DNA of 64,000 bases from assembly GCA_029204225.1 (NCBI GenBank), contig CM055109.1:19295783-19359782 (forward strand), read 5' to 3'. Positions 51,024 to 62,471 of the stretch are shown here, one piece after another (position 1 is the stretch's first letter; each line of letters begins with the position of its first letter). This DNA is from Diphasiastrum complanatum. Taxonomy: Eukaryota; Streptophyta; Lycopodiopsida; Lycopodiales; Lycopodiaceae. The position numbers were made by a program, and so were the translations under genes. The notes beneath the pieces are model-generated. The model did no database searches and was not told the DNA's origin. It was given only the letters and a program-made list of their open reading frames with translations.

Positions 51024-52927
51024 TAAGCTATAAATCTTCCAAACGGGTTGATATTCTCCAAATAAAAGTTCATCACCTTCATTTAATCTTGATTACATGA
51101 ACCACTGGGTGAATTAACTCTTTATTTCTGAGATCAAATCCAAAAGCTAAGGAAAATTTATTTTTCTGATAATCTAAATCTTATCCACAATTTCTTGTAG
51201 ATAATAGTGCTTCTTGGTACAAATATTCTTAGAATATCCAAACATTTTAAAATACAACAATTCAATCAACCAACATCTCTAGGAGAACCATCAAGTCTCA
51301 AACAATTATAACTCAATCTGGAGTACTGCTGTTTCTCTAGTGAGTTAATAGCCCCATTTCTAGCATCACATGCAAAAAATTAACAATTCATCTGAATCTC
51401 AACCTATAAATCTGGAGATATAGATTGAACTTGTACACAAGCACACATAAAGACTACAATTTGTAGTAGAACATAATTTATTAAAGTAAGCAAAACTCTC
51501 GATAAGCAAAAACAATTTACTATACAAGAGATGTCTGCGAGATCCAATAGGTCTCAATAAAATACTGGAGTAAAGAGATTTATATTTTCAAAACACTAAT
51601 CTAAACTCAACTCAATCAATAGGTCAAAAGTTATTCACTCATAAAAACTAAGTATCTGTTTATGATCCATCAATCACATTCTTATTATTCGTCAATCATA
51701 ATTCACTGGAATCCAAAACCATACTTAATCATTAAAGAATACTAAAGTATATGTCCAACCAAAATATACTAAATTCCAAAATTCAATTACCATTCTTGGA
51801 ACCATTATGATTCGGTATCCAACTGAGCACTCTAGGATACAATCACTAATCAATTGAGTCTATTACTCAGTTGAGAAATATTCACGCAAGAATTCCGTAT
51901 ATCCTATGCACACAATTTTCTCATGATAAATCCAAACGACTCATAAATCATGTGTCTTACAAGCAATAAACACAAAACAAACAGTTCCTGGTGAATTTTC
52001 TTCAGACTGTCCATTTTATCAATTAACTTCTATGGGAGTAAACCAACTACTCAAGTCAATTGCCAATGGTTTAGAAATCTCAAATGTCTAGGTGCAGATC
52101 TTAATTATACTAGTATAGCACTACATTTAGATCCTTATCCAAATCACTTTTAAGTTAACCAATAAATCTTCCATAGAAAGATCCGATAACTTTGCAAGTA
52201 TCTATACTAGCAATATTTGATCATATGTCTCTTTTCACTGACTAGATTAAGTGCACCAAATAACCCTAGTAACCAGGAATACATAGTAGATTCATACAAG
52301 ATCAATCGTGCACCTATGAGAGCAACCTCACTATGACTTAGTACATACACATATGTCCTTATTTGGCATATTCCTCCAAAATCCGCATATATTACTCATA
52401 TATCTCATTGAGAACCTTGTAACTCAACTACAAAAGAGTTTTATTTCTCATGAGTAAATGACATATCTAGAAAATCTCTGAGACTGAGAACATACTCACT
52501 CTCACGACTTCTTTAACCCGATCTTACCACTTATCATCATATTTCTCCCATTTAATCAACATTTTTCTTGATCCTAGTATCCACTAAGATTAGGTTGATT
52601 TAGTATAGACATTCCATGATCAAACTTACTTCTATCCCAATCAACTTGAATTAGTAGCTTCTGATCTTACTCAGTACTACGGCAGCGACCGGCAGGATGA
52701 AACAGGTCAAGTTTCCAATTTTAATTCATCTCTAGTTCCATATTGTTCCATACAATCCCTAGAGAACTTCTCTCGTCCAAATTGGTCCTCTAATCAAATC
52801 TTACTCATCACTTCACCTCTCCTTTCTAAAAGAAATTTTCAATTTCTTATAAAAAATTATTAGAGACATGACCAGTGAAAATAATAGAATCATGAAAAGT
52901 CAATAATAAGTGTCTTCCAAATAGGAG
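51024..52927 (-). mobile_element. Decayed Gypsy interior
   Basis: AT-rich sequence without open frames, lying between chromodomain and RT remnants of one minus-strand element. I infer it is decayed integrase/RNase H coding; no motif could be read with confidence. Confidence 0.4.
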
Positions 52928-52930
52928 TCA

Positions 52931-54492
52931 CACAACAACAAAATGCGCGACTTTTGACACAACGCTCCAACGGATTCGAAAAAATTTCATAATCCGTCGA
53001 AATCCGACATTATTATTATAAAAAAATATAAAATAAAAACCTTTGCCAATAAATTTTATGGATGTCGGATTTTGATGGATAATAAATATGTCGGAATCCG
53101 ACATCCCATTTTTAAGACACTGCAACTTTTTAATTGATGATGTCACTTGTCCGTGCATAAAAAAATACGCATAAAGCAGACGTCGGGATCCGACAAATTT
53201 TACAAATGTCAGAATCCGACATCCGTGACTATTCTCAAAGCCGCACATTTTTTTTAGGTCTCTCTTATTTTTTATTCTTGTAGGAGATTGTTGGAGATCG
53301 GCTTTTGGCGCTTCTTATCAACTCTATCAATTTCATTTGTCTCATTCCAAGTACGATTCTTGTGTTTTGTTATGTGCAACTAAGATCTCTTTCTTTGTAG
53401 CTTTTTTGTATATTATCTATATTTTGTGTAGTTAAACACAAATATGTGTCTGAGTAATTTATGATTGTGAGAGTGAGAGAGGAAGAGAAGGATGTGTGTG
53501 AGAGATAGAGAGAGCAAAAAAAATATAGAGAGAAAAATTTGATTTAAGTTCTTTGTAGATTTTAGAGTTTAGATTTTAAACACTCTTATGTGTAGCATGA
53601 ACCTTGTGTTTTGTGGCAATCTACCTAATTGTAAACCTTGTCTGTGAGTTCATTTCTGGCCCTATCCACCCTACCTGGGTTAGGATCAAATCTGTGGCCT
53701 TATGAGATATCTATCTATGGCCAGTGCACCATTTGTGCATATGTTTTCAGACCTGCACTTTTTTGCTTTCCGGCTACATGCATATGCACTCACAAATAGG
53801 TATGGCTTTATCTATTTTCAGTTCGTTTCATCTATGTCATTTTTTGTAATCATTTATTTTTCGTATGCACTTCTTGTCAATTGGAGTATGTTTGATTACA
53901 ATTCATGCTAGTTTCCATACCAGTTAACGAATGGGTTCGTAGTGTATTGATGACTTGATTAATATTGTGAATCATAGTTGATCTAAATATTCATTCGACG
54001 TGTTTGAAATGATTGTAAGAGGTTAGTTGCTATGTAGTACTGTATGCCATATATAGTGTATTTGCAGTTCTTGTCATAATCTCCACATTGAAATAAGAGT
54101 TCATATCCTGGAATTAGTTTGTAAGAGTTTGTATCATGAAATTTTAGATTTTTTCTATTTTTCAACAGTGTCAAAATCCCGACACATTTAAAATTCGTCG
54201 GATTCTGACAGAACAAAAAAAAAAAAAAAACTTGTCGAATTTTGATGGAAATTTTTTTTTTTGTCAGATTTTGACATCTACGTGGCCGTTTGATTCCGAC
54301 ATCCATGTGGCATATTTTTCAAGAATTGTTTTTACCTGCCAATTGCCGATTTTGGGCTTGTCGTCAATGAATACCGACGGATTCCGATGTCCTATTGCGA
54401 TGCATTTTCCAATGCCCGTGTTGATTCAAAAAAAAATAAAACGCGATTTCACATGGAAATTTCTTTAAAAAATCGCGGCAACTATTGTAGTG
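52931..54492. mobile_element. Non-autonomous CACTA transposon with TCA target duplications
   Basis: The left end CACAACAACAAAATGCGCGA and the right end (as reverse complement) CACTACAATAGTTGCCGCGA are imperfect inverted repeats, both leading into a T-rich run. TCA stands on both sides (52928-52930 and 54493-54495), a 3-bp duplication as CACTA elements make. Subterminal regions (52990-53225, 54160-54390) are full of the near-palindromic word TGTCGGATTCCGACA in both orientations, like the TnpA-type subterminal motifs. The 900-bp middle has no transposase. Confidence 0.75.
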
Positions 54493-55049
54493 TCACTCTA
54501 TTATAAAGAGGACTTTTCTTCCAAAAATTCTCAATACGAGTGATAGTAACCATCATCTTTTGAGATCTATCTATGCATAAGAGACAATCTGGGATTAAGA
54601 AATTGAAATACCATCAACCTGGAATATTTCAAATTCCAAGCCTTATCCACACAAGTAGTTTATAAACAGTCCTTTAGAAAAAAAATAATTTTCATGCAAA
54701 AAAGGATCATATGAATTTTAACCCATATTTGAGAAATTCAAAAGATGTAAGAGTTTTTTTTTTGAAAGGTGAGAATTAGCTTTTAAGGGTTTTCGATTTG
54801 AAATTTATGAATACTATTTAGGGCTCCGGATCTATATCTCATAATCTCTCCAAATACCCTGAACAAATCAACCAGTGGTTTCTCTCATTAGCGCTACCAT
54901 TACTATAATTACTAACCACTGGTCTACAGATCACTCTCGCACAAGAATTCTCCATTGAAATCATTGATGTCCCAACCATCAGTTTTTTTCCCATGAAAGT
55001 TTTTTGCTTCTAGATTTTGATCATCATAAAATCAAAAAGATTATCTAAC

Positions 55050-55500
55050 TATCCTATATTCAAACGTAGGATCAAATCTTCAACCAATTCCAAAAAAATA
55101 CGTCAAACCATTAAATTCTCCCATGTTCCTTGAGCAATTCAATATAGATGAGAATATCATCTACGAATACCACTAGGCATTGACCCAGGTATGGACAAAA
55201 AATATCGTTCATATATTGTTGAAATAATCCAAGTGTATTCATTAGCCCAAAAGAACATTTTGAATTCAAAATAACCAAAGTAATACCATAATAAATGTCC
55301 AAAATCTAGATGAGAATTGGTACGAGAAATTTCATTCCTTCCAGAAGATCTTTAATCGCCCTATCCAATATTCCAGAAATCTTAAAAATCCATCTACATT
55401 TCCCGTAGCTTATAGGCACATATCTATTTCACCAAGCACTGGATAATCCACATTAATTTTGTTTCCAATGGATAACAATAATCCATTCACAAAATTGCAA
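55050..55500 (-). pseudogene. Gypsy reverse transcriptase remnant
   Basis: Minus strand: KCSFGLMNTLGLFQQYMNDI, FCPYLGQCLVVFVDDILIYI, LLKEHGR. This is the Gypsy RT motif around F-x-DD (normally VVFLDDILIYS). More decayed RT sequence continues to about 55500. gag was not found. Confidence 0.75.
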
Positions 55501-56064
55501 TTTAACAAGAATGACTTCACATGGTATATCATCACATTATATACTCATCCGGTTAGTACCAAGATTCCCAAATCCCTCCCATCTGAGAGTTCCAACTTTC
55601 AGAAATAGGGTTCTATCACGTACTAACGGTACAATTGTGAACAATGTGTTAACTCTCATTTCTCATATCACAATTTTAGAGTCATACTCATGGTCCTATA
55701 AATATTCACAATGAAATCAAATTAATGAATTCAATAACCAATATTATGCATTTTTCCCTCAGAGATTATCAAGAAATCCAGAATACATAACACAAACTCA
55801 ATTACAAACTCAGATGTCCATTTTTCTTCCACCCTTAGATTTTTCGATCTCTAGAAAAATTTCGTCATCTAAGAGGCAATTTGAGCAAGTACACATGTAA
55901 AGTGATGATTAGGCCAAAAGTAAAGTTTGATGTGGCTTGAGCTAGTTGTAATTGTCATATAAATAGAAAAGAAGATTACCCAAGTGAAAATTACGTTTCA
56001 TAAAAGCCATGTGAAAAAAAGCACAGGGACCCATTACACAATGGAAGGTGTCGAGTAGAGGAAA

Positions 56065-56142
56065 TTTTGCTCGGTTTGACTTTCCAAGATTTTTAGGCTC
56101 CAGGCCGAGCCCAAAATTTTTGGAAAGCCGAACCGGGCAAAA
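56065..56142. repeat. 78-nt foldback (imperfect palindrome)
   Basis: The arm 56065-56087 (TTTTGCTCGGTTTGACTTTC...) pairs with 56120-56142 (...GAAAGCCGAACCGGGCAAAA), with three mismatches. Inside, GGCTC and GAGCC pair again around a 6-nt loop, so nearly the whole 78 nt can fold. Confidence 0.75.
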
Positions 56143-56317
56143 TGTCCTTTGTCTGGCACCGTCCATAATACATTGTAGCCAAGCAATCAGACAACCCTTT
56201 ATGATTTAACCTCAAAAAACTTGCATTTTTCAAGGCTTCTCAATTTTCTAAGGACTCTTAGGAGCTCTTTCCATGCTCACCCCTGTTGCACATCATCCTA
56301 CATCATTTATACAACAC

Positions 56318-56403
56318 ACCCAACGGGGTTGGCTCAGTTGGTTGGCTTGGCATCCAAAGTTTCTTTGGTCCCAGGTTCGAGCCTCCCCTTGGAAACCAAG
56401 AAG
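56318..56403 (+). mobile_element. Tiny tRNA-like SINE copy B, with 14-bp target duplications
   Basis: An 86-bp insert with A box TGGCTCAGTTGG (56330-56341) and B box GGTTCGAGCC (56374-56383), flanked by perfect 14-bp repeats CATTTATACAACAC (56304-56317, 56404-56417). The body does not make a proper acceptor stem, so it is not a working tRNA gene. It matches copy A (15598-15674) and is longer at the 5' end. Confidence 0.85.
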
Positions 56404-56627
56404 CATTTATACAACACCTGAGAGAATCCATTCTCTCCATGAGCTAATTTTTGGAAAACTTGCAAACCCCTTCACCCATTGGAGCAACCCATGTTGTTAC
56501 TTGCCATCAATTTGCTCGGGTGAGGGGGTGAACATGGAAAGGCACTCTTACTCATAAAAGGGTTCATAATATGCCTAGATAGAAAATAGCTCATCTTCTT
56601 ATGATATTAATTTTTTTGTTTTGCATA

Positions 56628-56775
56628 CATATTAAGCAGCTAGTGGTCGTTATATACAACATATACAGCTTGGCAATGCCATTTACGGAGCTATTCTCCT
56701 TAGATGTCACTACATAGTGGTTGAAATTCAAGCCTGCACCTTTCCGTTGGGAATCAACAACTCTACCCAGTGCAC
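56628..56775 (+). repeat. Dispersed repeat, copy 2
   Basis: Matches 17545-17690 (GTTATATACAACATATACAG, CTCCTTAGATGTCACTACAT, ATTCAAGCC). Here it lies upstream of the kinase gene, as copy 1 lies upstream of AXR1. Confidence 0.6.
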
Positions 56776-56879
56776 CCGAGTGTGATGAACATGATATTAA
56801 TTTTTGAAAAACACTACCGATTCCATTCCATTGCTAGATTATGCCATTGCTATGCTATGCCGATTTTATCTCACATCAT

Positions 56880-57900
56880 ATAGGGCCATACAAGTAGGCT
56901 ACAAACTGCATAGGGCGCAAAGCATAGAGGTCCCCAGGCTGGTCCCATAGCCTCCTGCTGGTGCTGCTGCTGGTGCTTGCTCCCCCCCACTGCCAATAAT
57001 GCCTGGTACTACGTGACGCCATACCTAATCTAATACCTATTACCGGTAACAATAAGTAGGTGCCAGCGTTAAACTCTCTCAGGGTGCTTGCTGTGTGGCG
57101 TGGGGGCCGTTGCTACTGCTACTGCTACTGCTACTGCTACTGGAGGTAGAGTAGAGTAGTGGTACTGCCTCGTGCCTGCCTGCCTGCTTTGCTTTCTCTC
57201 TAGAGGTCTTCATACAGCAGCAGCTAGTCTCTCTTTGCTCATGTCGCCGCGGAGAAAGAAAGAATACACAAAATAATGACTGAATGAATGATGTTGATTG
57301 CACGAAAGAGCAGCAGAAAGTGGAAGCAAAGTATTTCAATTGTCTTCTCCTCACCACAAGCAAGCAAGCACAACGCAAACGCAGAGCAAAGGGCTTTTTT
57401 CTCTTTGCTTGTTCCGTTTTTTCCTTGAGCGTCATGTTCTTGTCTTCTGCAGATCTGGATCCGGAAAGGGAAGAGGGCCATTCGGCCATGGTTTGCTAGC
57501 AATTTGTGCTTGGCATTTGGCATTTGGGGAACAAACGGACGGGCTTGAGGGGTTTGGGGATTGTGGCAGCAAACCCTCGGAGCCGTGGCGTGGTGGATGA
57601 GGGGTGAAGACTAAGCGCAGGGTGATGAGCTTCAGCTTCAGCTTCGTCTGCGTAGCTTCGTGTCATCTTTCAGATGGGTTAAGGGGAAGGATTCTGACGA
57701 GCAGGCTGTCAAAGGATTCGCTGTGTTCAATTTGCTTGTAGAGACCTGGCCTTCTGCGTAGATCGGGAGGTCATCGATGGAGCGGCGGCAGGCGTGGACG
57801 GTTTCAAGAGGATGCTTGGCTTTCATTTAGACTGCGTGCTTTCTCAGACGGCTTCATTTCTCAGCAGAACGAAGGGCTGAGGTGAGTTTGGCCGTGGCTG
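56880..57900 (+). promoter_or_regulatory. Probable promoter and 5' non-coding exon of the kinase gene
   Basis: Less AT-rich than its surroundings, with GCTACT hexamer repeats (57111-57140), CTGCTG runs and purine-rich stretches. No transposon is seen in it. Plant GSK3 genes usually have a non-coding leader exon and intron, so this is the best candidate leader, with the intron running to about 60200. No TATA box or splice sites were fixed. Confidence 0.35.
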
Positions 57901-59136
57901 GATGAAGAATTGATATACGAAGATCTAAATGTAATGGCTATCTTAAGCTTCCTGCTCTTGGAGGCATACGTAATATATACCTTTCTTCTTTCTTTCTTAT
58001 GTTAGAAGGGGAAAAATTATGGAGTCTAGACATAAGGAGATACTGATTATTTGTGGCCAAAAAGCTCTCGAAGTTATTATGATTAGAATGTCTGAGACAT
58101 TACTTGATCTATTCTTCATTTCTGATAGAGCTTGATCTAGTTTTCATTGCTGGCCGTGTCTCAACTTCATTGATGCTCAACCTTTGTCGGTTCTCTTTTT
58201 TATGTCCAGAAGCTGGGCGATAGACTGCAGTTCTGAGTATGAAATGTTTGTACACCTTGTTCAAGGCACGTGATTTTCTGTCATTATTTCTTTCTTTCTT
58301 TTTACTTGGAATGCCTTCTTGAAAATGCTCGCCGTATGCCTGTCCATTTTTTTGAACATGAAAGTCTCCAAGAATGCAGGGAGGACCAGAATTTCTTTAT
58401 CATCCGGGACGCTTGTGAATATAGCTGTTTTTCAAAGGGTTAAATCCATTGGACTTGTTGCACGTATGTAAGCTGATTAGTTAATCGTTGCTGCATCTCT
58501 TCTGAGGCACAATCATATCTTTCTTTTAGATTGGCACAGGTAATGAGACTAGCAGTACATGATAATGTTAGGCTGGAGTATTTGGGTTCTGACCTAGAAC
58601 GAGGCACAATATGGGTAATGACTTATTGCATTTGCTGTGAGCTTTGCTGCCCAAGCTCAGTGCATTGACAGGATGAATGTTCTAGCTGGTCGTTGATGCC
58701 ACACCAGTTTGTGTAGAGCATGGCAAAAGAAAGGGAAGTGGGTATGTCGACTGTATGTGGTATCTTAGAGGTGGTGCTTTTGTAGAAGAAAGAGCAACAG
58801 ACGACTTTTTGATGAAGGAATGTCCCTCTAGAACTCCATTGTTACTTTAAAGGCATTTCAATTTAGCATCTTTTTACCTCACATTCTCTTTCTGTATACA
58901 TAATCTTGTCAATGCCATAGTTCATTTAATGCACGATGGGTTGTCTTTCCATGTCGGGAGCACTTTCCCCAACTTATCTTATCGCCCAGATGCTTACTCA
59001 ATGAGGGAGTTGGAGTTAATCACGAGTCTAAACCACTGAGTCTGTTCTCAAAAGATCTCCTTGAAATTAAAGTTTGAACTTTGCTAAAGATAATGCACGT
59101 ATTTAGCATTTTGTTTCATGAAATAGATCCCATATG

Positions 59137-59160
59137 TATATATATATATACTATATATAT
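59137..59160. repeat. TA microsatellite
   Basis: Short TATATA run split by an ACTA. Confidence 0.7.
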
Positions 59161-59465
59161 CAGGATTCAGAATACATGGAAGGACAATACTCTCTACCGA
59201 TGTCTGCTGTATGTAAGTTCAATCCGCTGATCTAGCTGAACCAATCAATGCTGAAACGAACAACCTGAACTAACTGAACGAAGAGCTGAGTATCTCATCA
59301 GTTGGCCCTTGATAATGAGGCATTGTGGCCTATTTCTACTATCAAACAAGGCTTGTTCCTTACTTTTAGGCTCGAGGAGGTCGATAATGTCCTGAATAGC
59401 TAGTTAATAAGTAAATCCTAATGATGAATGATGGGCCCAAGGTCCCAAATCATAAGGTCCAAGTC

Positions 59466-59975
59466 CTCATCAAACATCCATACACATACATATTTGGCCT
59501 GAAAGTAGGAATTTTTAGCTACCTACTTTTCATGTTCCTGCATTCCCCTTGGTAGCAAAAAATTAAACCAACACATTGTTATCTGACATTGTTACCTGTC
59601 TAACTTGGAAATGGCCCATGCTTTGGTGCCTTTTTTTTTGCATATAATGCTTTTAGATTATAAGCTTCAAAAGATTCTTTACTTTGAATGACAGTTGAAA
59701 TGTGGCTGTTCGTATTAGTGAGGACTCATAAAACATCCATACACGTACATATTTGGCCTGAAAGTAGGAATTCGTTTTATCTAAAGAAAATGCTACCTAC
59801 TTTTCCTGCTTTCCCCTCAGTAGCAAAAAATTAAACCGACACATTGTTATCTGTCCAACTTGGAAATGGCCCATGCTTTTGTGCCTTTTCTGCATATAAT
59901 TCTTTTAGATTATAAGCTTCATAAGATTCTTTACTGTGAATGATAGTTGGAATGTGGCTGTTCATATGAGAGGAT
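59466..59975. repeat. Tandem duplication, ~258-bp unit, in kinase 5' region
   Basis: 59466-59722 and 59723-59975 are about 85% identical (AACATCCATACAC, TATTTGGCCTGAAAGTAGGA, ACTTGGAAATGGCCCATGCT, AGATTATAAGCTTCA). Differences are scattered substitutions and small indels, so the duplication is old. Confidence 0.8.
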
Positions 59976-60204
59976 GATTCTTAACATTGGACTTGCTTTG
60001 CTGGCACGTTGTATCGAGAGTTTGGGATTGAACCCTTCCATTTTCTGATGTTTAAAAAGTGTTCCAATTTGCTACTTTCGCACTTCTTTTTATGATGGCT
60101 TCAAATTGCAGAATATTTTTTTATTCATTTGTTAGTTCTACATGCGGCTGTAGGTGATTCTTTAACAACTACAAAATAAGAAAAGAAGTAATAGAAGTGC
60201 CCTA

Positions 60205-61777
60205 ATGTGGAGGGCTGATCAGCGTATGCCTATGGCATCTGTCAATTTGGGGGCGACTGCAGTGGTGACAGGAAGCACTGGGATAATTGGGGTCCCCAAT
60301 GCAGAGAGTCGTAGTGTTGACCAGCTTCCTAAGGAGATGACTGAGATGAAGATAACTGATGAAAAGCTGGAGAATCCTGACGATAAGGTAGGGGTTTGAT
60401 GATGTGAGTAGGGATGTCATAGGTTCGTGCTACGCATGATGGATTGATGGTCTAAGAATTTCAGATTATGTTCTAGATACCATTCTAGATATAACACTGA
60501 TATAGAGAAGCATTCTGATGAGATAAGTATGCAGTCTATTGAATATTTCTTCCTATGAAATGGGTAGTTTCCCAACTTGGTTGTTTTGTAAGCTATTTTC
60601 CAGTCATTAACTAAGTTATTTGGTTCGTTGGTTATGTCAGGAAATTGAGACCACTGTAGTTGATGGGAGCGGAACAGAAACAGGCCATATTATAGCCACT
60701 ACCATTGGGGGTAGAAATGGTCAGCCAAAACAAGTATGTGCGACTTTTTCTGTTATTACCAGAAAATAATAAAGCAAGGCTTCTTGAAGTGATTTCACTT
60801 AAAAATCTGCTTTTTCTGATGGGAATAAATTTTTCTGTTTGATAACAATTTGATTGGTTATGTCCCTTGAATTGGGTATCTTTCACATAACAGACAATCA
60901 GCTATGCAGCAGAACGAATTGTTGGAACTGGCTCTTTCGGTGTTGTTTTCCAGGTAGCTTTGATAGTTCACTTGTCTTTACTGATGTTTACACAAGTCAC
61001 ATTTGGGTTCTGGTTTTTATTTAACTTAGCTCATAATCGTGTAGCTATCACTTTCTACTTTCTCAGGAGCTGTTCAGAATTAGTTTTGTATAAAGACGAA
61101 GTGAAGGTGTAAGCAACTTGGGTCAGGACCCTGATACTGGACCTGTTTTCTTTAATCAGGCAAAGTGTTTGGAGACTGGGGAGACTGTGGCAATCAAGAA
61201 AGTTCTACAGGATAAGCGGTATAAGAACAGGGAACTTCAAATAATGCGACTTCTTGACCACCCAAATGTTGTCTCTCTGAAACACTGTTTCTTTTCAACT
61301 ACTGACAAAGACGAATTATTCCTAAATCTGGTTTTGGAGTACGTTCCTGAGACTGTGTACCGCATTGCGAAGCATTATAGCCGAATGAATCAGAGAATGC
61401 CCCTGCTCTATGTGAAACTGTATACCTACCAGGTCTGAGATTGGCAACCATTTTCAGGTTTGCAGCTTTTTTCTTTAAAATCTACATATCAATTTGCCTG
61501 GACAGTCGATCTTGTACGTTCTGCCAACCGTTGTCTATCTGTGGCAGATATGCAGATCCCTTGCATACATCCATGGCGGCATTGGAGTTTGTCATCGTGA
61601 TATCAAGCCTCAAAATCTTTTGGTATCTCTTATGATTCCCATGAAAAAAGATTCTGGATTTACTGAAGAAATACATCATGCTTGATATTAATTTTGCTGA
61701 TTTGATACTTTGATGAATAGGTGAATCCTCACTCGCATCAGCTGAAGCTTTGTGATTTTGGAAGTGCAAAAGTGCTG
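60205..61777 (+). CDS. Shaggy/GSK3-like protein kinase, first six coding exons
   Basis: Serine/threonine kinase of the plant shaggy-related (ASK/BIN2) family. Exons 60205-60387, 60641-60733, 60894-60953, 61160-61432, 61548-61622 and 61721-61777 (183, 93, 60, 273, 75 and 57 nt), all phase 0 with GT-AG introns. Visible features: plant-specific [20 protein letters not shown], glycine loop GTGSFGVVF, catalytic lysine in [19 protein letters not shown], helix-C glutamate, HRD-type [11 protein letters not shown], and DFGSAKVL. The activation-loop tyrosine exon and C-lobe lie past 61777, beyond a hAT-bearing intron and outside the window. A second start at 60232 (MASVNLG) better matches the usual MAS-type N-terminus. 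An ICRS stretch stands where IFRA is common. No stop or frameshift. Confidence 0.93.
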
Positions 61778-62471
61778 GTAAGATTGTGGTTTCAGCTTCC
61801 ATTGTAATTCCTATGTTTCTTTTCTTAACGAAACACTTAGAGAGACAAATTTCAAAAATGTTTCTCATAAAGGGTGAGGGCATTATTTCTAGTGAACCCA
61901 GCATATAATTTTTTTTGCATAGTTTGTCATTTGATAGGAGAAAGTCAAAGGTATCTAGCCCTATTTGGCAAAGCCAAGATGCTCGAAAGACGAAATGAGA
62001 AAATAACTCACTAGTCTTGAGCAAGGACAGTTTTTGCTACCAACAATCCTGAATAGGGATGTTGTAGCATGTAGTTAGGGCTATACATGATGGACGTGTC
62101 GGTGGAAGACTTCATGGACTCCATAAGTTGAAAATCTAAATTCTTGTTATGTCTCAATATATGCCAATTTTGGAGATGAGCATAAAAACTTACAAAGGGA
62201 TTATTGACCACTGAGCTGAGAAGCCCACCCTATTTCTAGTATTTTGTTTCTAACTCTTGTTTACGTTTCACATTTTATAGTTCTTGATTTCGCTTCAGTT
62301 TTGTTTTGAAATTTTTCTTTGTTTGTTGTTTGCTCCCTAGTTATAGTTAGCACCGGGTCTCCCAAAGAAAATCAAGATTTTCTCAAAAACTCTTATGTGC
62401 TTTTTATAACTGATGAGACATAAGTAGTGCTGACTAGTTTGGATTGTCTGGTTTTTTATTACTGTCTTAAT
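61778..62471 (+). other. Kinase intron sequence, 5' part
   Basis: AT-rich intron following exon 6. I see no further kinase exon before the hAT element. The open frame on the opposite strand at 61482-62024 is a shadow of exons 5 and 6. Confidence 0.5.

Noticed and set aside
56320-56403. tRNA gene
   Set aside because: A and B boxes are present but the acceptor and T-stem pairing fail, and the unit is flanked by target duplications. A SINE explains it better.
57079-57600. Ser-rich and other short frames as genes
   Set aside because: They come from the GCTACT repeats and leader region. No family resemblance on either strand.
61482-62024. 180-codon open frame on the minus strand
   Set aside because: It lies opposite kinase exons 5 and 6 and introns and has no motif.
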